A DNA stretch of 64,000 nt from Liolophura sinensis (taxonomy: Eukaryota; Mollusca; Polyplacophora; Chitonida; Chitonidae): assembly GCF_032854445.1 (NCBI RefSeq), contig NC_088303.1, positions 17,183,501 through 17,247,500 on the forward strand. The letters run 5' to 3'. Positions 1 to 11,177 of the stretch are shown piece after piece. Each line of letters opens with the position of its first letter. Within the stretch, counting starts at the first letter, position 1. Both the position numbers and the translations under genes were made by a program. The notes under the pieces are model-generated. The model was not told the origin of the DNA. It was given only the letters and a program-made list of their open reading frames with translations, and ran no database searches.

Positions 1-487
1 CTACAGTTTGGTGAATGAATTTAGGGAATATTTTATTTAAAGGGAAGGCTTGCTTTTTTTTTCACGAAACATGTCAGAAGATTTAATTTATGTTTATACA
101 CCACACTATTCTCAGACTTGCAGAATATGTCAAAATAATTCCATAAAGGTTACAAAGGTTAAAAAAATATGGAGGTGGTTAAAATTCCCAGCTTTAACAC
201 AGTCCATATTGTCTTACTGAAATTTACAGAAGATACTGTGATAAGTCAATCGGCATACTTGTAGGACATTTACACTGAGAAGGTTTCGTACAGTGCACAT
301 CTGCAAAGCAAACTTATCACTAAAGCTGACATAAACCAGATTCAGAAATGAAAAGGGGTGGCAATACACATCATCACTATGTTGATATCATCAATATGTT
401 GAGGAAATTACACTGAGAACCAAGGAGTGTAGGGTCAGTGCTTGCATACTTAACCCTATACAGCTACATAAAGTTATGTGGACATCT
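1..487. other. AT-rich sequence, no gene seen
   Basis: No convincing ORF, repeat or RNA gene on either strand. Confidence 0.4.
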
Positions 488-721
488 TCAGTGAGCTAAT
501 GGTTGGAGCTTTTGCCTCAAAAGTCAGGAAACCCAGGTTGGGTCATACAAAAGACTTTAAAAATGGTACTTGTTGCAGTCTGGCTTGATGTTCAGCACTG
601 AAAGGTTAGAGCAAGAAAACAAGACTGGTTGGCCCGGTGTCAGTATAATGTAACTTGGTGTGGTGTCATGTCTGATATCTTCGGCATATGATACTCTTCA
701 GTGGCAGCAGCATTTTGGCGG
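488..721 (+). repeat. tRNA-derived SINE (family 1), 3'-truncated
   Basis: The head has a tRNA-like A box (gtgagctaatggttggagc) and a degenerate B box (aggttgggtca). The body contains 'gactggttggcccggtgtcagtataatg', which matches the SINE at 61393 ('gactggttgacccgtatcagtataatg'). The 3' tail is missing. Confidence 0.65.
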
Positions 722-1248
722 TTAGCCCAAAACCTCAGTTTAAGGGTGGCTTATATATACTAAAATACAGGGAACACTTGCCACCCTTAGCCCGAGTGTT
801 ATGTGGGCCAGATTCTGGTATATACTATAATGCTTACAAAGAGACGTGGAGTTTCTATGCTCCACCTCTCAAGAAATACATTCGGTTGCCTTTGGGTCCC
901 TCCGATGTAAAGAGTCGATGTTTTGAGGGTTTGTTGTTGCTCACTGTGGAAGGACCCAAGAGCAACGGAATGATTTTCTTACAAGGTAACGCGGGTTATT
1001 GAGAACTTGCAAGATCCACATGGCGGTTGTGTTATGTGCCCAGCAGTGATGGCCATGTAGTTTTCGACTCAGTTGGATTTACTAGCAATTGGAAGAGGGA
1101 ACATCTGGCTGATATGAACATTTCGTTCAACTACGAGTATGGACAGACACTTTCGTCCGCGCCAAGATTGATGTGTGATGGACAGCATGTAAAGCAGGTA
1201 CGGTTATATGATAGGTGTTCGCATCTGGGCAGTTATCGTTTAGGATGA
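688..1248 (+). pseudogene. Possible broken or non-coding open frame, unidentified
   Basis: One plus-strand frame is open from 688 to 1248 except for a TGA at 1000-1002. The segments look protein-like, for example YYNAYKETWSFYAPPLKKYI before the stop and SNWKREHLADMNISFNYEYG after it. A donor-like CAG|GTACGG lies at about 1198. The first 30 bases overlap the end of a SINE. I do not recognise the product. It could be a decayed transposon gene, exons of an unknown gene, or chance. Confidence 0.2.
737..796. repeat. Dispersed stem-loop repeat, copy 1
   Basis: The segment around 'gtggcttatatatact' followed by 'gccaccctta' recurs at 7691. Its ends form a short inverted repeat (aagggtggc / gccaccctt). 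Confidence 0.5.
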
Positions 1249-1589
1249 AGAGACAGCCCGTCTGAGCTATGGAGAGGAGGACTTTAATAAATATGGATGC
1301 ATATTTATCTTCGGGATGATCGCTATCTCGCGATTTTAACAGCCAGGTTCCCTGGATTGGCCAGGTACGTTAGTAATCGACTGTTTTCCGAAACTTTACA
1401 ATTCATCCTGCCGGGCTAAAGGATACTCAGCCATGACTACGTGAGGCCCTACGAGCGTTGTCATCCAGGGATAGGCTACATACAAAGTTACGTACGGTAT
1501 GTGTTGTTGTTGTTCACTGTTTGGAGAGTTTCAACACGACTCCTGGCCAACATTAAGTGAACAGCAAGAAAAAATTACATTTCACTTAC

Positions 1590-1811
1590 AACACGAACCT
1601 TGCGATGTTTAGCATGTGTCGACCATATGTAAGGCCGAACAGCAAGTGATTTCGGTCGGTCGTATTGAAGCCGATGACCGTGTTCCACGTTGTTGTTGAT
1701 GGTGTTACAGAAGGACATTCTCCACCATTCGGCTGTATGCCAGTTTGTATCGGGGAGCAGTAATTTCACGGGAGCATTTGTTCTCCTTGCAGCCAAACCA
1801 GATTTGGCCAT
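1590..1811 (-). CDS. Possible first coding exon of an unidentified gene
   Basis: An ATG at 1809-1811 in a good context (A at -3, G at +4) opens 74 codons ending at a strong donor GTT|GTAAGT at 1590, phase 0. The peptide begins MAKSGLAARRTNAPVKLLLP and continues with Trp-rich WHTAEWW and an Asn/His-rich stretch. The LPD..WHT pattern faintly recalls the N-terminus of tektins, too weak to name. No convincing next exon is visible between here and position 1, so the gene would continue outside the window. A recent tandem duplication covers the start codon. Confidence 0.35.
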
Positions 1812-2081
1812 AATCTTTTGAACAAAAAATTGTCACAGAACCCCACGCACAACATCTCGATAAAAAAAACTAAACAAAAAGAAAAAAAAAAGAAAAAAAA
1901 CATAATATCTTATTATTTGGCCATAATCTTCACGGGAGCATTTGTTCTCCATGCAGCCAAACCAGATTTGGCCATAATCTTTTGAACAAAAAATTGTCAC
2001 AGAACCCCACGCACAACATCTCGATAAAAAAAACTAAACAAAAAGACAAAAAAAGAAAAAAAAACATAATATCTTATTATC
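1765..2081. repeat. Tandem duplication, 2 x about 164 bp
   Basis: The unit starting 'ttcacgggagcatttgttct' at 1765 recurs at 1929 with very few differences, through the A-rich tract and 'cataatatcttattat'. Near-identity suggests a recent event. Confidence 0.9.
1913..1975 (-). CDS. Duplicated start-codon segment (potential uORF)
   Basis: The second copy of the 164-bp duplication carries a copy of the ATG region of the exon at 1590-1811. It reads MAKSGLAAWRTNAPVKIMAK then TAA at 1913-1915. If transcription starts upstream on the minus strand, this 20-codon frame would precede the intact ATG as an upstream ORF. It is a by-product of the duplication, with no function implied. Confidence 0.3.
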   Translation of the reverse strand: MAKSGLAAWRTNAPVKIMAK

Positions 2082-2779
2082 TTAACATAATACTCGGTAA
2101 TTAATTAATGTCTATTTTAAGGAATTGCTCGAAATAAAGCAGTGGTAGTATGTACTCGTTATACAGCCAGGACAAACATAGTAGATCTATATGATGCAAT
2201 CAGTCCTAAAATTCATGCAGATTTGTTACCGCTTTCGGTTCCATTATTTTCACTCGGGAGTAGTTCCATTATACATTGTGTGCTTTATGTAAATTATGTG
2301 CTGCATAGGAGACGGGGGGTTGTAAAGCTCATGGTGCTGTTTAGGTAACATCCGTTTCATCGAATTAAGAGATGCTTTTGACAATAAGCAGTTGACTGCC
2401 TAAATGTTAATTCTCACCTTTTGTAGTGATCGCGTTATACGGAAAGAAATTGTAAAAATGAAATTAGCAATATGTTATTGAACCTTCTTCATAATCATGT
2501 CGTAAAATGACAAAATCACATTTGCGCCAGAAAACTTTTTTCAGACACAGCATTTAATTTCAGATTTACTTTTTTCATGCATAGGTACACGTACACCCTA
2601 CACTGCATTCGTGAGTATATCACTTCTCAAGAGTTTTATTTATAACTGAATATAGTGGCGCAGAAAAATTGTGATGTCACTGATGACATATATGCGTGGT
2701 CGATGCATCCCACGGCGCCAAATTAATAGGCTAAACATTTAACTTCAAAAACAAATCTCTGAGAAAAAAAAGAGAGTCA
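2082..2779. other. No gene seen
   Basis: AT-rich non-repetitive DNA. A 68-codon plus-strand frame at 2142-2348 has no protein-like or splice support. Confidence 0.4.
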
Positions 2780-3001
2780 GGCCCTGGGATCACAAAGAGA
2801 TGTTAGACTTAAGTCAAAATTTCAAATCACATTAAAATTGTTGTTTCTTATGTTACAATGTCAAAATTTTGCTTGACAAACATGAATTCTGGGTAAGTTA
2901 TCGCATGAACAAGTTTCATCTAAAATAACAGAAAGGAACATACAAAAGTTAACGACTGAAGTTTTGACTTCAGTCATAGATTGCTTCGTGATCCCGGGGC
3001 C
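2780..3001. mobile_element. MITE family A, complete copy with about 40-bp TIRs
   Basis: 222 bp. The left end GGCCCTGGGATCACAAAGAG and the reverse complement of the right end, GGCCCCGGGATCACGAAGCA, match; similarity continues to AAGTCAAAA on both sides. A related copy is at 44708. No coding capacity, so it is a non-autonomous DNA transposon. No clear target-site duplication. Confidence 0.8.
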
Positions 3002-4224
3002 AGATGTTTTCCATTCGGCCCTTTTCAGTGTTATTTCTCTTGCGCGATGCCAGTTAGGGAAAATCACTTAATTTGACAGTTTCTTTCCCTTAAAGTAGCG
3101 ACATGTTTTAAGCTGATGACCACAGCAACAGCAACTTAACAACTCCATATAAGACCCATAACTCGCCTATAGTTGTAATAGGTCTATAGCACCAGGTGCT
3201 AAGGTTGAGCTATTGGTTTGCTCCCGTGCCATATTTAAATTATGTCACAAAATTATGTCATATTGCTTGGCCATACTTGCGGCCGTGGTTTCCTTCACCC
3301 GTAAATCTCATCGCCGTCGGCATAAGTTTTAACCATAGGTGGCAGAATCGTGCGAACCCCATTTATACCTAATATCTCAACCAAACGACATTGGTTCGAT
3401 AGCTGACACATTAAGCTTTACATTGGTGTATGACTCGGCCAACAAACATGCTTTCACTTGGCAACACGAAGCCGGAAACTCGTAATTTTTTTAGGTTTTT
3501 TGTTTAGTCAAACAAATCCGATAACAGGGAAAGACCGTCAGGTGACAGTGCTTGCTTGATTTCTCAGCGACAAAAACCACTGGAGCCACCACATTTCTAC
3601 CATCGACCAACTTAGTGAAATGTTCTTTTAATAAAACACTTTGAAACACCTTGATTTGTTACGGTCTACGGAAGTTATGTGGCTTTCCGTTTTTTTACTC
3701 CATAAACGCACATCTTGTCTCCATGACTGTAATCCGTCAGGGCGACAAAAGCTTCCCTTTAATTGGTCTCTGATTTGCTTGCATTGAAATTATGTACCTC
3801 ATTTTATAGAATGTACAAATAGCGTTCGGACGATTCTGCCATGCACCTAAGGTTTTTGACGACAGTGTTAACTATACGTTCAGCGAGTCGAGTATATTGG
3901 CTTTATAACTACATTAGTTTTTAACGAATTAAAATTGAACTCGTTAGTACGGCGTTAATGTCATGCAGTCAGTTTTTAGTCTATATATATGGCTAGCTGG
4001 TTATATAACGGCTTCTAGTCACTGAATTTTGCCTGTCCCACATCGAGTTTTATACACCAGGAAGTTATAGCTGTAAGTATAGACCCCTTATATATATACC
4101 TATAGCGAATATCCATGCGTACAGGTGTTTCTACGTATTTATACATAGGATCCTAGGACCATGCTTATAGATTTCTCCTCCATGCCTCACTATTTCTCCT
4201 ATGTTAATTTCATCAGATGAGATC

Positions 4225-4226
<2 letters not shown>
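3002..4226. other. No gene seen
   Basis: Mixed-composition non-repetitive DNA without ORFs over 60 codons that look coding. Confidence 0.4.

Positions 4227-4310
<84 letters not shown>
4227..4310. repeat. (AT)42 microsatellite
   Basis: 84 bp of uninterrupted alternating AT. Confidence 0.98.
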
Positions 4311-4313
<3 letters not shown>

Positions 4314-4695
4314 TGTTCTTGCTGTAATCTTGACGTGGAAAATTTGTAAGTGATTGATGCGATCAAATTTGACTTTCTCGATTCTGGGATATCGGTAACC
4401 ATGCTGTGTGCAAATAAAACAGCTGCTGTTCGTATGTGGGAACGAACAGCTTCTCAATCGCCTAATCAAAAGATAAACAGCTATAAACCGTACTGGGAAA
4501 TGCGATGTTTAAGAACTGCGTAGTTTAAGTCTTATATTTTCAAAGGAGCACTGCGTCTTTTGTGAGAATATAGAGGAAACATGTAATGTGGACGGAAGGC
4601 CTTCCAGTTTACAGGTCTATCAAACGTTATACCGAAGGCCTATGTACGTCGCCTATATACATGTACCACACACGTCGTATTCTTACTTCTTTTCG

Positions 4696-5180
4696 GGAGG
4701 CCCCTGGGTGAAATCCGGGCCGAGTCCTACCAAAGGATATAAAAATGATACTTTCCGCTGCCTCGCTTGGCGCTCAATTCTGAGCGGTTAGAGCAATGAA
4801 ACAGGACTGGTTGACCTACGCTCATAATGTCAGCGGGTATACCTGAGCAGGCTTTTCTTTTCACGAAAATCCTACTGAGGCATACCCCCTGAAATTGGAA
4901 CTGTGGCAAAAATGAGCATCCACATAATTGTGTGTACGTACAGCTGATGCATATGTCATTATGCATGTGAAAATTTGTACACAATCGTTTTTAGAGAGTA
5001 TAATGTGACTGGTTGAGGTGTCATGCCTGGTATCTTCGGCATGAAACTAGTCGCGGCAGTACTTTGGCGGCATGGACTCACCCTGTCACAAGAAGACACA
5101 ATATATGTAGGCGACACACACCTAATGGCTCCTCGTCGTCATATAACTGAAAAATTGTCAAGTACCACGTTAAAGCCCAG
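4696..5180 (+). repeat. Family 1 SINE, interrupted
   Basis: The parts 'cctcgcttggcgctcaattctgagcggttagagcaatgaaacaggactggttgacc' and 'cgtcgtcatataactgaaaaattgtcaagtaccacgttaaa' match the head/body and the tail of the SINE at 61393. About 150 bp of other sequence (near 4840-4990) lies between them. Confidence 0.6.
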
Positions 5181-5549
5181 TTATACACACAGACATCTTT
5201 TCGCTTTCTCTCTCTGTTTCTCCGTCTATTTCTCTCTTGCTGTTGATTTTATTTTTACTTTCGAAAGGGGGATCTTGCATTAGCGCTTTACCAATTTTGT
5301 TTGGTGACGTTCCTGATATAGGCCTATACCGGGAGATTTTTTTCCTCTTAACTCGTTTAGCTTTTACAAATCCACGATCCGCTGGCCTATACGTAGACAT
5401 AAATAATCCCTTGTGCGTATGTCAGTAAATTATTTTAATACAGTGTTTCGACACCAAGAAATCATGTAAGAGTAGTTCCCCTTTAACTGCATTGCATACC
5501 CAGATTATATGGGCATTACGCCTTGTGGCTCATTCGCTCATAGAATTAA

Positions 5550-5989
5550 GGCAAAGAACACATTAGCATGAAGTAGTTGAATGGTTTAATGGTTTAATGG
5601 TCTTTCACCTGTAAGATGAAGGACCCTTAGATACTGTCTAGGAAAATAGTATTTTTCGAACCAGTAAAATACATTTAAACCTTTGGATTCTACTGTGGTC
5701 TTTTCTGACCATATTGGGGTCTTTGATATCACTTCAGGCTCTTCCCACTTGTCACACATAGCTATGAATGCATTCAACAAATGGATCTTGAAACGAACTA
5801 TTTCAAATCAAAAATACTGTGACGTCACTGATACATTCTGGGTCCCAACAGACCACCATAGAATCCTATGTTTTAAATGCATTTTAGTCTGTTAGAAAAA
5901 TTCTAGAAAAAATAAATCAAACTATTTTCCTGGACAGTGTTCAATGGTCTTTCATCTGATAAATGCTTTATTTTAGTGTTTTCTTTGCC
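5550..5989. mobile_element. MITE family B, copy 1
   Basis: The ends are imperfect inverted repeats: left 'ggcaaagaacacattag', right 'ctttattttagtgttttctttgcc'. The interior shares 'tcttttctgaccatatt' with copy 2 in opposite orientation. Non-coding. Confidence 0.6.
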
Positions 5990-6439
5990 TCTAAGTCTTC
6001 AACAGCACAGTATACGGGCATATCTTTAGTATTTGCATGTGTTTGTTTATTCATTTGACTGGTGCTAGAACGCTGCATTCAAGAAATTTTCACGTCAATT
6101 TTCAGTGTCATTTTAAGGGAGAAGGAAATCGCATTCAGCCACCGTCGTTTAGCGGGTTAGCTTATACCTGATAAACCTCCAGACTTAAAGCTACAGTCGC
6201 AAAAGCGACAGCTCGATTGGAGAATGCATGTGGCCTCATTATTGGGGCCGATCAACTGCCACGAGTATAACGCTTTGAACGAATTAGCCAGCGAAGGTCC
6301 CAAGGGCCTAATAAACAGATGTTTCAAGGTTTAAGTTATTTTCTTGTTGACGCTCCACGCCATACTTAAGACCCGTTCATTTATGCGATTGCAGTGAGTA
6401 TTATGGATGGGTAAAACCGGAAAGCTCACGGGTTAAACC

Positions 6440-6690
6440 AGATCTCTGGGAAATTATTGACAAACATTCCCAGGTGTGACATACACAGATATCATACGCA
6501 CACTTTATTGGCGGAAGACAAGTGGTCATTAACAAACTCACTGCCACACGAGCTTCGTTCGCCGATTTTTGTCAGCAAGGTTACAGCGAGAGCGGGCGTG
6601 TCCAAAGCCGGGGTTGAACCCACGCCTTTCAGTATGTTCCAGTGTTTGTTCCGTGACAGTCCGCCATCTTCTTTTGCCTACACAATCATA
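6440..6690 (-). repeat. tRNA-derived SINE, reverse orientation
   Basis: Plus-strand 'ccggggttgaacccacgcc' is a reverse B box (GGGTTCAACCCCGG on the minus strand). The body word 'ggaagacaagtggtcat' resembles the element at 11262. Confidence 0.55.
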
Positions 6691-6795
6691 CATCTCTAGC
6701 ACTGGAGTTTGATGCGTGTGATCAACTCATTTCAACGTCATTAAAACGAGGCGCGCATTTGCTCTATGTTAGAAATCTTCTCACGATTCCAAACT

Positions 6796-7270
6796 TAAGA
6801 AGAAAACACTAAAATGTAATATACATGACATGAAAGACTATGGAACATAGGTCGATTTATTTTTTAGAATTTTTTCCAACCGAGTAGAATTGTTTTAACA
6901 TTCGAATTTGCTGTGATCTGTAGTTACCAAGAGCATATCAACGATGTCCCATCCATAGTTTTTGCTTGAAACAGTTCGCTTCAAGGTCCATTCGGCGATT
7001 GCATTCATAGATTCATATGCATTTTAAAAGGTAAACTTTAGCATTTAACTCTGTGTTAAGTGGCATAAACCTGATGGGATGTCACTGGTCCTAATATGGT
7101 CAGAAAAGGCTGTTTTATTAGTCCCTGGAAAAGGCTACCGTAAAATCCAACTGAAGTTTCAAATACAGATTATTAGGCTCAAAAAATCCAAATAAATAGA
7201 TGTATTTATGTGGATAGTGTTTAATGGTCTTTTATCTGAAATATATTCCACGCTAGTGTTTTATTTGCCT
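6796..7270. mobile_element. MITE family B, copy 2 (inverted relative to copy 1)
   Basis: The left end 'aagaagaaaacactaaaatg' mirrors the right end 'ctagtgttttatttgcctt'. Both ends carry the 'gaaagac'/'ggtctttt' word of copy 1. The interior has 'ctaatatggtcagaaaagg', the reverse of copy 1. Confidence 0.55.
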
Positions 7271-8880
7271 TGAAGAAGAAGTAAGGATGATTTTGGAGTT
7301 AGAAAGGTAGACGCAAACAGCACTGCATTGTCAAAGATGACTACAGGTTTATGCACGAAGGATCCCTAATGTGGGCATAACAGAGTTGTCCACCTACCTC
7401 GTGTCGGACCTTTTCAGTGCAAGTCAGTCCTTGTAGAGGACTCATGGGGTTTGTCAAGAAAATCATGAAGCGCCAATCTGCATTATTCAGTACAGCGAAA
7501 ACATTAAGTAAATAAAACAAACCAAGAAATGAAAGGCATCTTTTTGCTTGTTTGGTTTGTGAACTTATGGCGAACCTTCTCCGCCTAAGGTTTACTCTAG
7601 CTTTCTGACGTCAAAGGTATTTTCCCGATAATAGTCTAAACAGTAGTCAATGACAAATGAAAGTTGTGAACTTCGTCGCCCAACAGCTCGGTCTAAGAGT
7701 GGCTTATATATACTGATACGCGGGGAAGGCTAGCCACCTTATGACCTACGGTTAAGCGCACATTAAAAGATCGCAGCCGAGATCCTTTGCTATGGACTTA
7801 GGCGATGAAGGCCCAAGTGAGAAATACAGTTTCCTCGGAAACTGGACACACTGTAAGAATATTTTTTCCACTGCTTGAGCTGTTCATACAGCAGGCCTAC
7901 AATAATATTTACTAGGAACTCCTGGAACCCTGTTTAAATAGCCTAGCTGCAGATGCACGGCTGGGTATTCCTGGTTCAGGTCGTAACCTACAGGAGTTGT
8001 GCTGGTGATTTATGATCCCCATTAAATGTTTACAAAATTACAATAGGATTGTTGTACAACTTGATTCATGTTCAATTCTGAAACAAATGGAAATAAATTT
8101 AAGTACCATCTTGGCATTCCACTGCAACTGGATTTTACGCTTCAGTTTTGTAGTGGTGGCTTCTAAGATGAAAGCAGTGGTGACCAAGTTATCGCGGACG
8201 TCAGAGAAAGCATCTCGGTTTTAATATTATATCATAAGATTTTTAATCAGTTTTAAGCATTATCCGTCTTCTCATTCCCATAAACTTTCGGATTTTTGCA
8301 ATGACTTGGATATTTGTTATTAAGAAGCTGCTGACTTAACGTTAGAATGAACAACCAAAATGTATTTGGGGAGATGAATGCGGTTTGGGCCTTGACGGTA
8401 TGCTTCTGTATGACATAATTTGCGATACCATCGTTAAAAATTACACGGTTTGTAAATCGCCTGATTTTATGTCTGTGTCGGTCCATAAATTATACAGGGC
8501 CGAAGTGTTGGCCCTTCGGTAACACGTAACTAAACCGCTGTAAACAATCTCAAACTGATGTCTTATGCAGTAGTTTTGTGTTATCATGTCACTTCATAGA
8601 ATGGAAGGGTAAAGGCTACGCCACAGCTTAGGCCGCGCAATTTGATAGCAACGTGTTTGATTGGATAAAATTCTCAAAATGGCTCCCTCGACTCACACCA
8701 GCCATTTGAGCGGTATTGTCGTTTTGTTTTACGTGTTATTCGGTGAAATCTCATTAAAATAGTAAAGTATGATACTTATTAGAAAGCTTGAGTATCCTGC
8801 TTTCCACTGAAATATGTTTATTCCAGGTGCTGTCTTGGCCTTTACACCTATGTAAACATAACAAAACACATACAATCTTT
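7271..8880. other. Intergenic DNA downstream of TOX
   Basis: No convincing gene. It contains the second copy of the stem-loop repeat (7691) and a small GC-richer patch near 8620-8700. Confidence 0.4.
7691..7746. repeat. Dispersed stem-loop repeat, copy 2
   Basis: 'aagagtggcttatatatact' followed by 'gctagccacctt' matches 737-796, keeping the terminal inverted repeat. Confidence 0.5.
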
Positions 8881-11116
8881 TCTGCATGCTCTACATCAAT
8901 CATTTATTTGCTCAATGAATGAAAAATAAATACAGTTAAATAAGTTTATGTCATAATTGTAAAATTTTAATGAAGCATATACAGCTCTTCTGTCCAATTT
9001 CTAACAAGATTATTTCACTAAGATTGCATATTGCATATCTTAGCCATCATTTCCAGAATATTACCCCTGAAGGCGGCATTTCTTTCAATTCACAAAGCAT
9101 TGAAGGAGGGTTGTTAAACCCACACCAGTATAAATAAAGTTATATCTTTTGATGTCTATTCTCTGTGATTGAGTAGAACTGTACAAGTATTAAATGGACA
9201 ATGAATCACTTTGATATTATTATTTATAATAATAGTGGACAATATTTCAAATTAAGACAGGAGAAAAAACATGTATTTATCAGTAACAGATTACCCATTG
9301 CTTTAACTTTAAACAAATTTTTCAATAGCACATTCAGCTGAGGGTAAGGGCATTAATCTGACAAAGTGCCAAAGAATCGAACAGAAATCACTGATGTGGA
9401 TTTTTTTAGTGTGTTTTGCTAGGGGTAGTAACAGGATTTTCCCAAGGCGTGTGTCTGATTTCAATGACACAATATTTCAACTTGCCAAAGAAACCACAAG
9501 AAAATACAGAATGAACCATGCAATGTATATGTAGTCCAAAAGTTTCCTGTTAGGCTTTTGAAAATTTGCATAGTATGCTGCATGTAATGCAATACTAACA
9601 GATCAGAGATAGTTTCTTTGACAATGATTTAATTATATGCCACCAAAATATACGTCGTAAACAGCAAAGTGTCAGCAATAGCCTCACCACCTTTATATGA
9701 ATTTGTTTTGACCCAGTATAATAATATTAGACAATAGTGTCATCAGTGTATGATTTTAGTGGATGCTGTTGCTTGTCTAGTGACACAGATCTACCAAACT
9801 CTTGTCCAAATGTAGAAGTCTCAAAGCCACAAAGGCTCTGTTGTCAGGATGTTGTGAACTAGGGCACTGCATACTGGAGAACTGCAGTTCAGTTTTAAAT
9901 ATCAACATCAGATATATTTACCATATATCATGGTTCATTCACTGCCTTGACTACACATTCCCGCACAGATGAGATAAACTTTTGGAAGTTTATTAATATT
10001 TAACTGCGTTTGCCCTAGTAAATCTGTCAAAAAGTTTAACTGTGATGAGGGGTCGTCTTGACCGTGACAGAGAACAGTTACTGTCATGAGAATCAAGAAA
10101 CCACAAGCTTCCCACATCAAAGACATGCGAAGATGGTAAACTTAGAAACAGTCGCTCATGTCTAGCAGAAAGCACAGCTAGTTCATGTGAGTTTGAGGTA
10201 TGGAAAGTAAATGATGATAAAGGGATCTTCAGGTGAACAGAACACAAGCACATGCATACAGGCCAAAAGTTAACAATTATAGTGGTCAGCACAAAAAACT
10301 CATTACCAAGCTAACAACAGAATAAGCATAGAAAACAATTTCCCTATCCCTTGTTTTTACACTTAAATGTAAACATTTCTAACATAAATAACAATCATGA
10401 AATTTTCCAGCTGACAACAGTGTCTCCTTTTTTTCATACAATATAAAATAAGATCAATTCATTCAAGCCTACTGGTAACAAAGCATAAAATTTTCTAATT
10501 CATAAAGCTTGAAGCACCACTGCCCCAAATATAGTGACTAAATATGGAAAGAAAAAGTTGAATCTCTTTATATGTAAAACAATTCAAATGATGATGACAT
10601 TTGATTCATTCATGCCGAGTTGGTCGTGAAGAGCAACTACTTCACAATATAGGTCTGAGAATTCCGTACTTCTCCTCCTGTACATTTCCCTTTCTGTTCA
10701 ATGACTTTAAATAATGTTTAAACAAAAAAACAAAAGAAAAAAAAATGCACTCGTTGCTCAACACATCCTTAAGGCATTAAGTCCATAATATTTCCATGCG
10801 GAGTTGTCTGCTCTTGGTACTCCCTTTGTACAAAAATAAAGCTCTGTCACGGAATAGTTCAGTAAAATGTTTTATGAACAACTGTGAGGGTCTGGTATAA
10901 CTGTCCAATAAAGTCATACGCCACAACTGACAGTTGCATTTTTACATCAATTCAAAACATCGTGTTTGGAAACAATCAACACTGACTGCCAGGCACTTTT
11001 ATCTGGTTTTGATTTGGGAAGTCGTAGGAATGTCAACAGCATTCTGTCATCTTGTCCTGTCAGGCATCCGGGACAAGGCACCAGTTTCCTTGTACAGACA
11101 CGGCCCAAGTCAGTCA
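8880..11116 (-). other. Probable 3' untranslated region of TOX
   Basis: From the stop codon down to the poly(A) signal near 8905 there is about 2.2 kb of AT-rich, non-repetitive sequence with no convincing ORF on either strand. An alternative minus-strand AATAAA lies near 9990. The end is inferred from the signal and the GT-rich sequence downstream of it, not from transcripts. Confidence 0.5.
8903..8908 (-). promoter_or_regulatory. Candidate poly(A) signal AATAAA of TOX
   Basis: Plus-strand tttatt is AATAAA on the gene strand. About 25-50 nt downstream on the minus strand is a GT-rich tract (TGTATGTGTTTTGTTATG), as expected for a downstream cleavage element. Predicted cleavage near 8880. Confidence 0.5.
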
Positions 11117-11177
11117 TCACTTCACCGGTGCGTACGTCCCTTGTCTATTGGAGGCCACCCAGGCAGTGAAGACATCC
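11117..11177 (-). CDS. TOX: TOX terminal coding exon with stop
   Basis: 61 nt from acceptor gttctgcag. The first G completes the split Arg codon, followed by [19 protein letters not shown] and TGA at 11117-11119. DVFxAWVAS is the conserved continuation of the TOX4-type Cys motif (DVFLAWVASRN in vertebrate TOX4), so the end of the protein is secure. Confidence 0.93.

Noticed and set aside
4131-4469. 112-codon frame with a Tyr/Ile repeat
   Set aside because: Its centre is the (AT)42 microsatellite.
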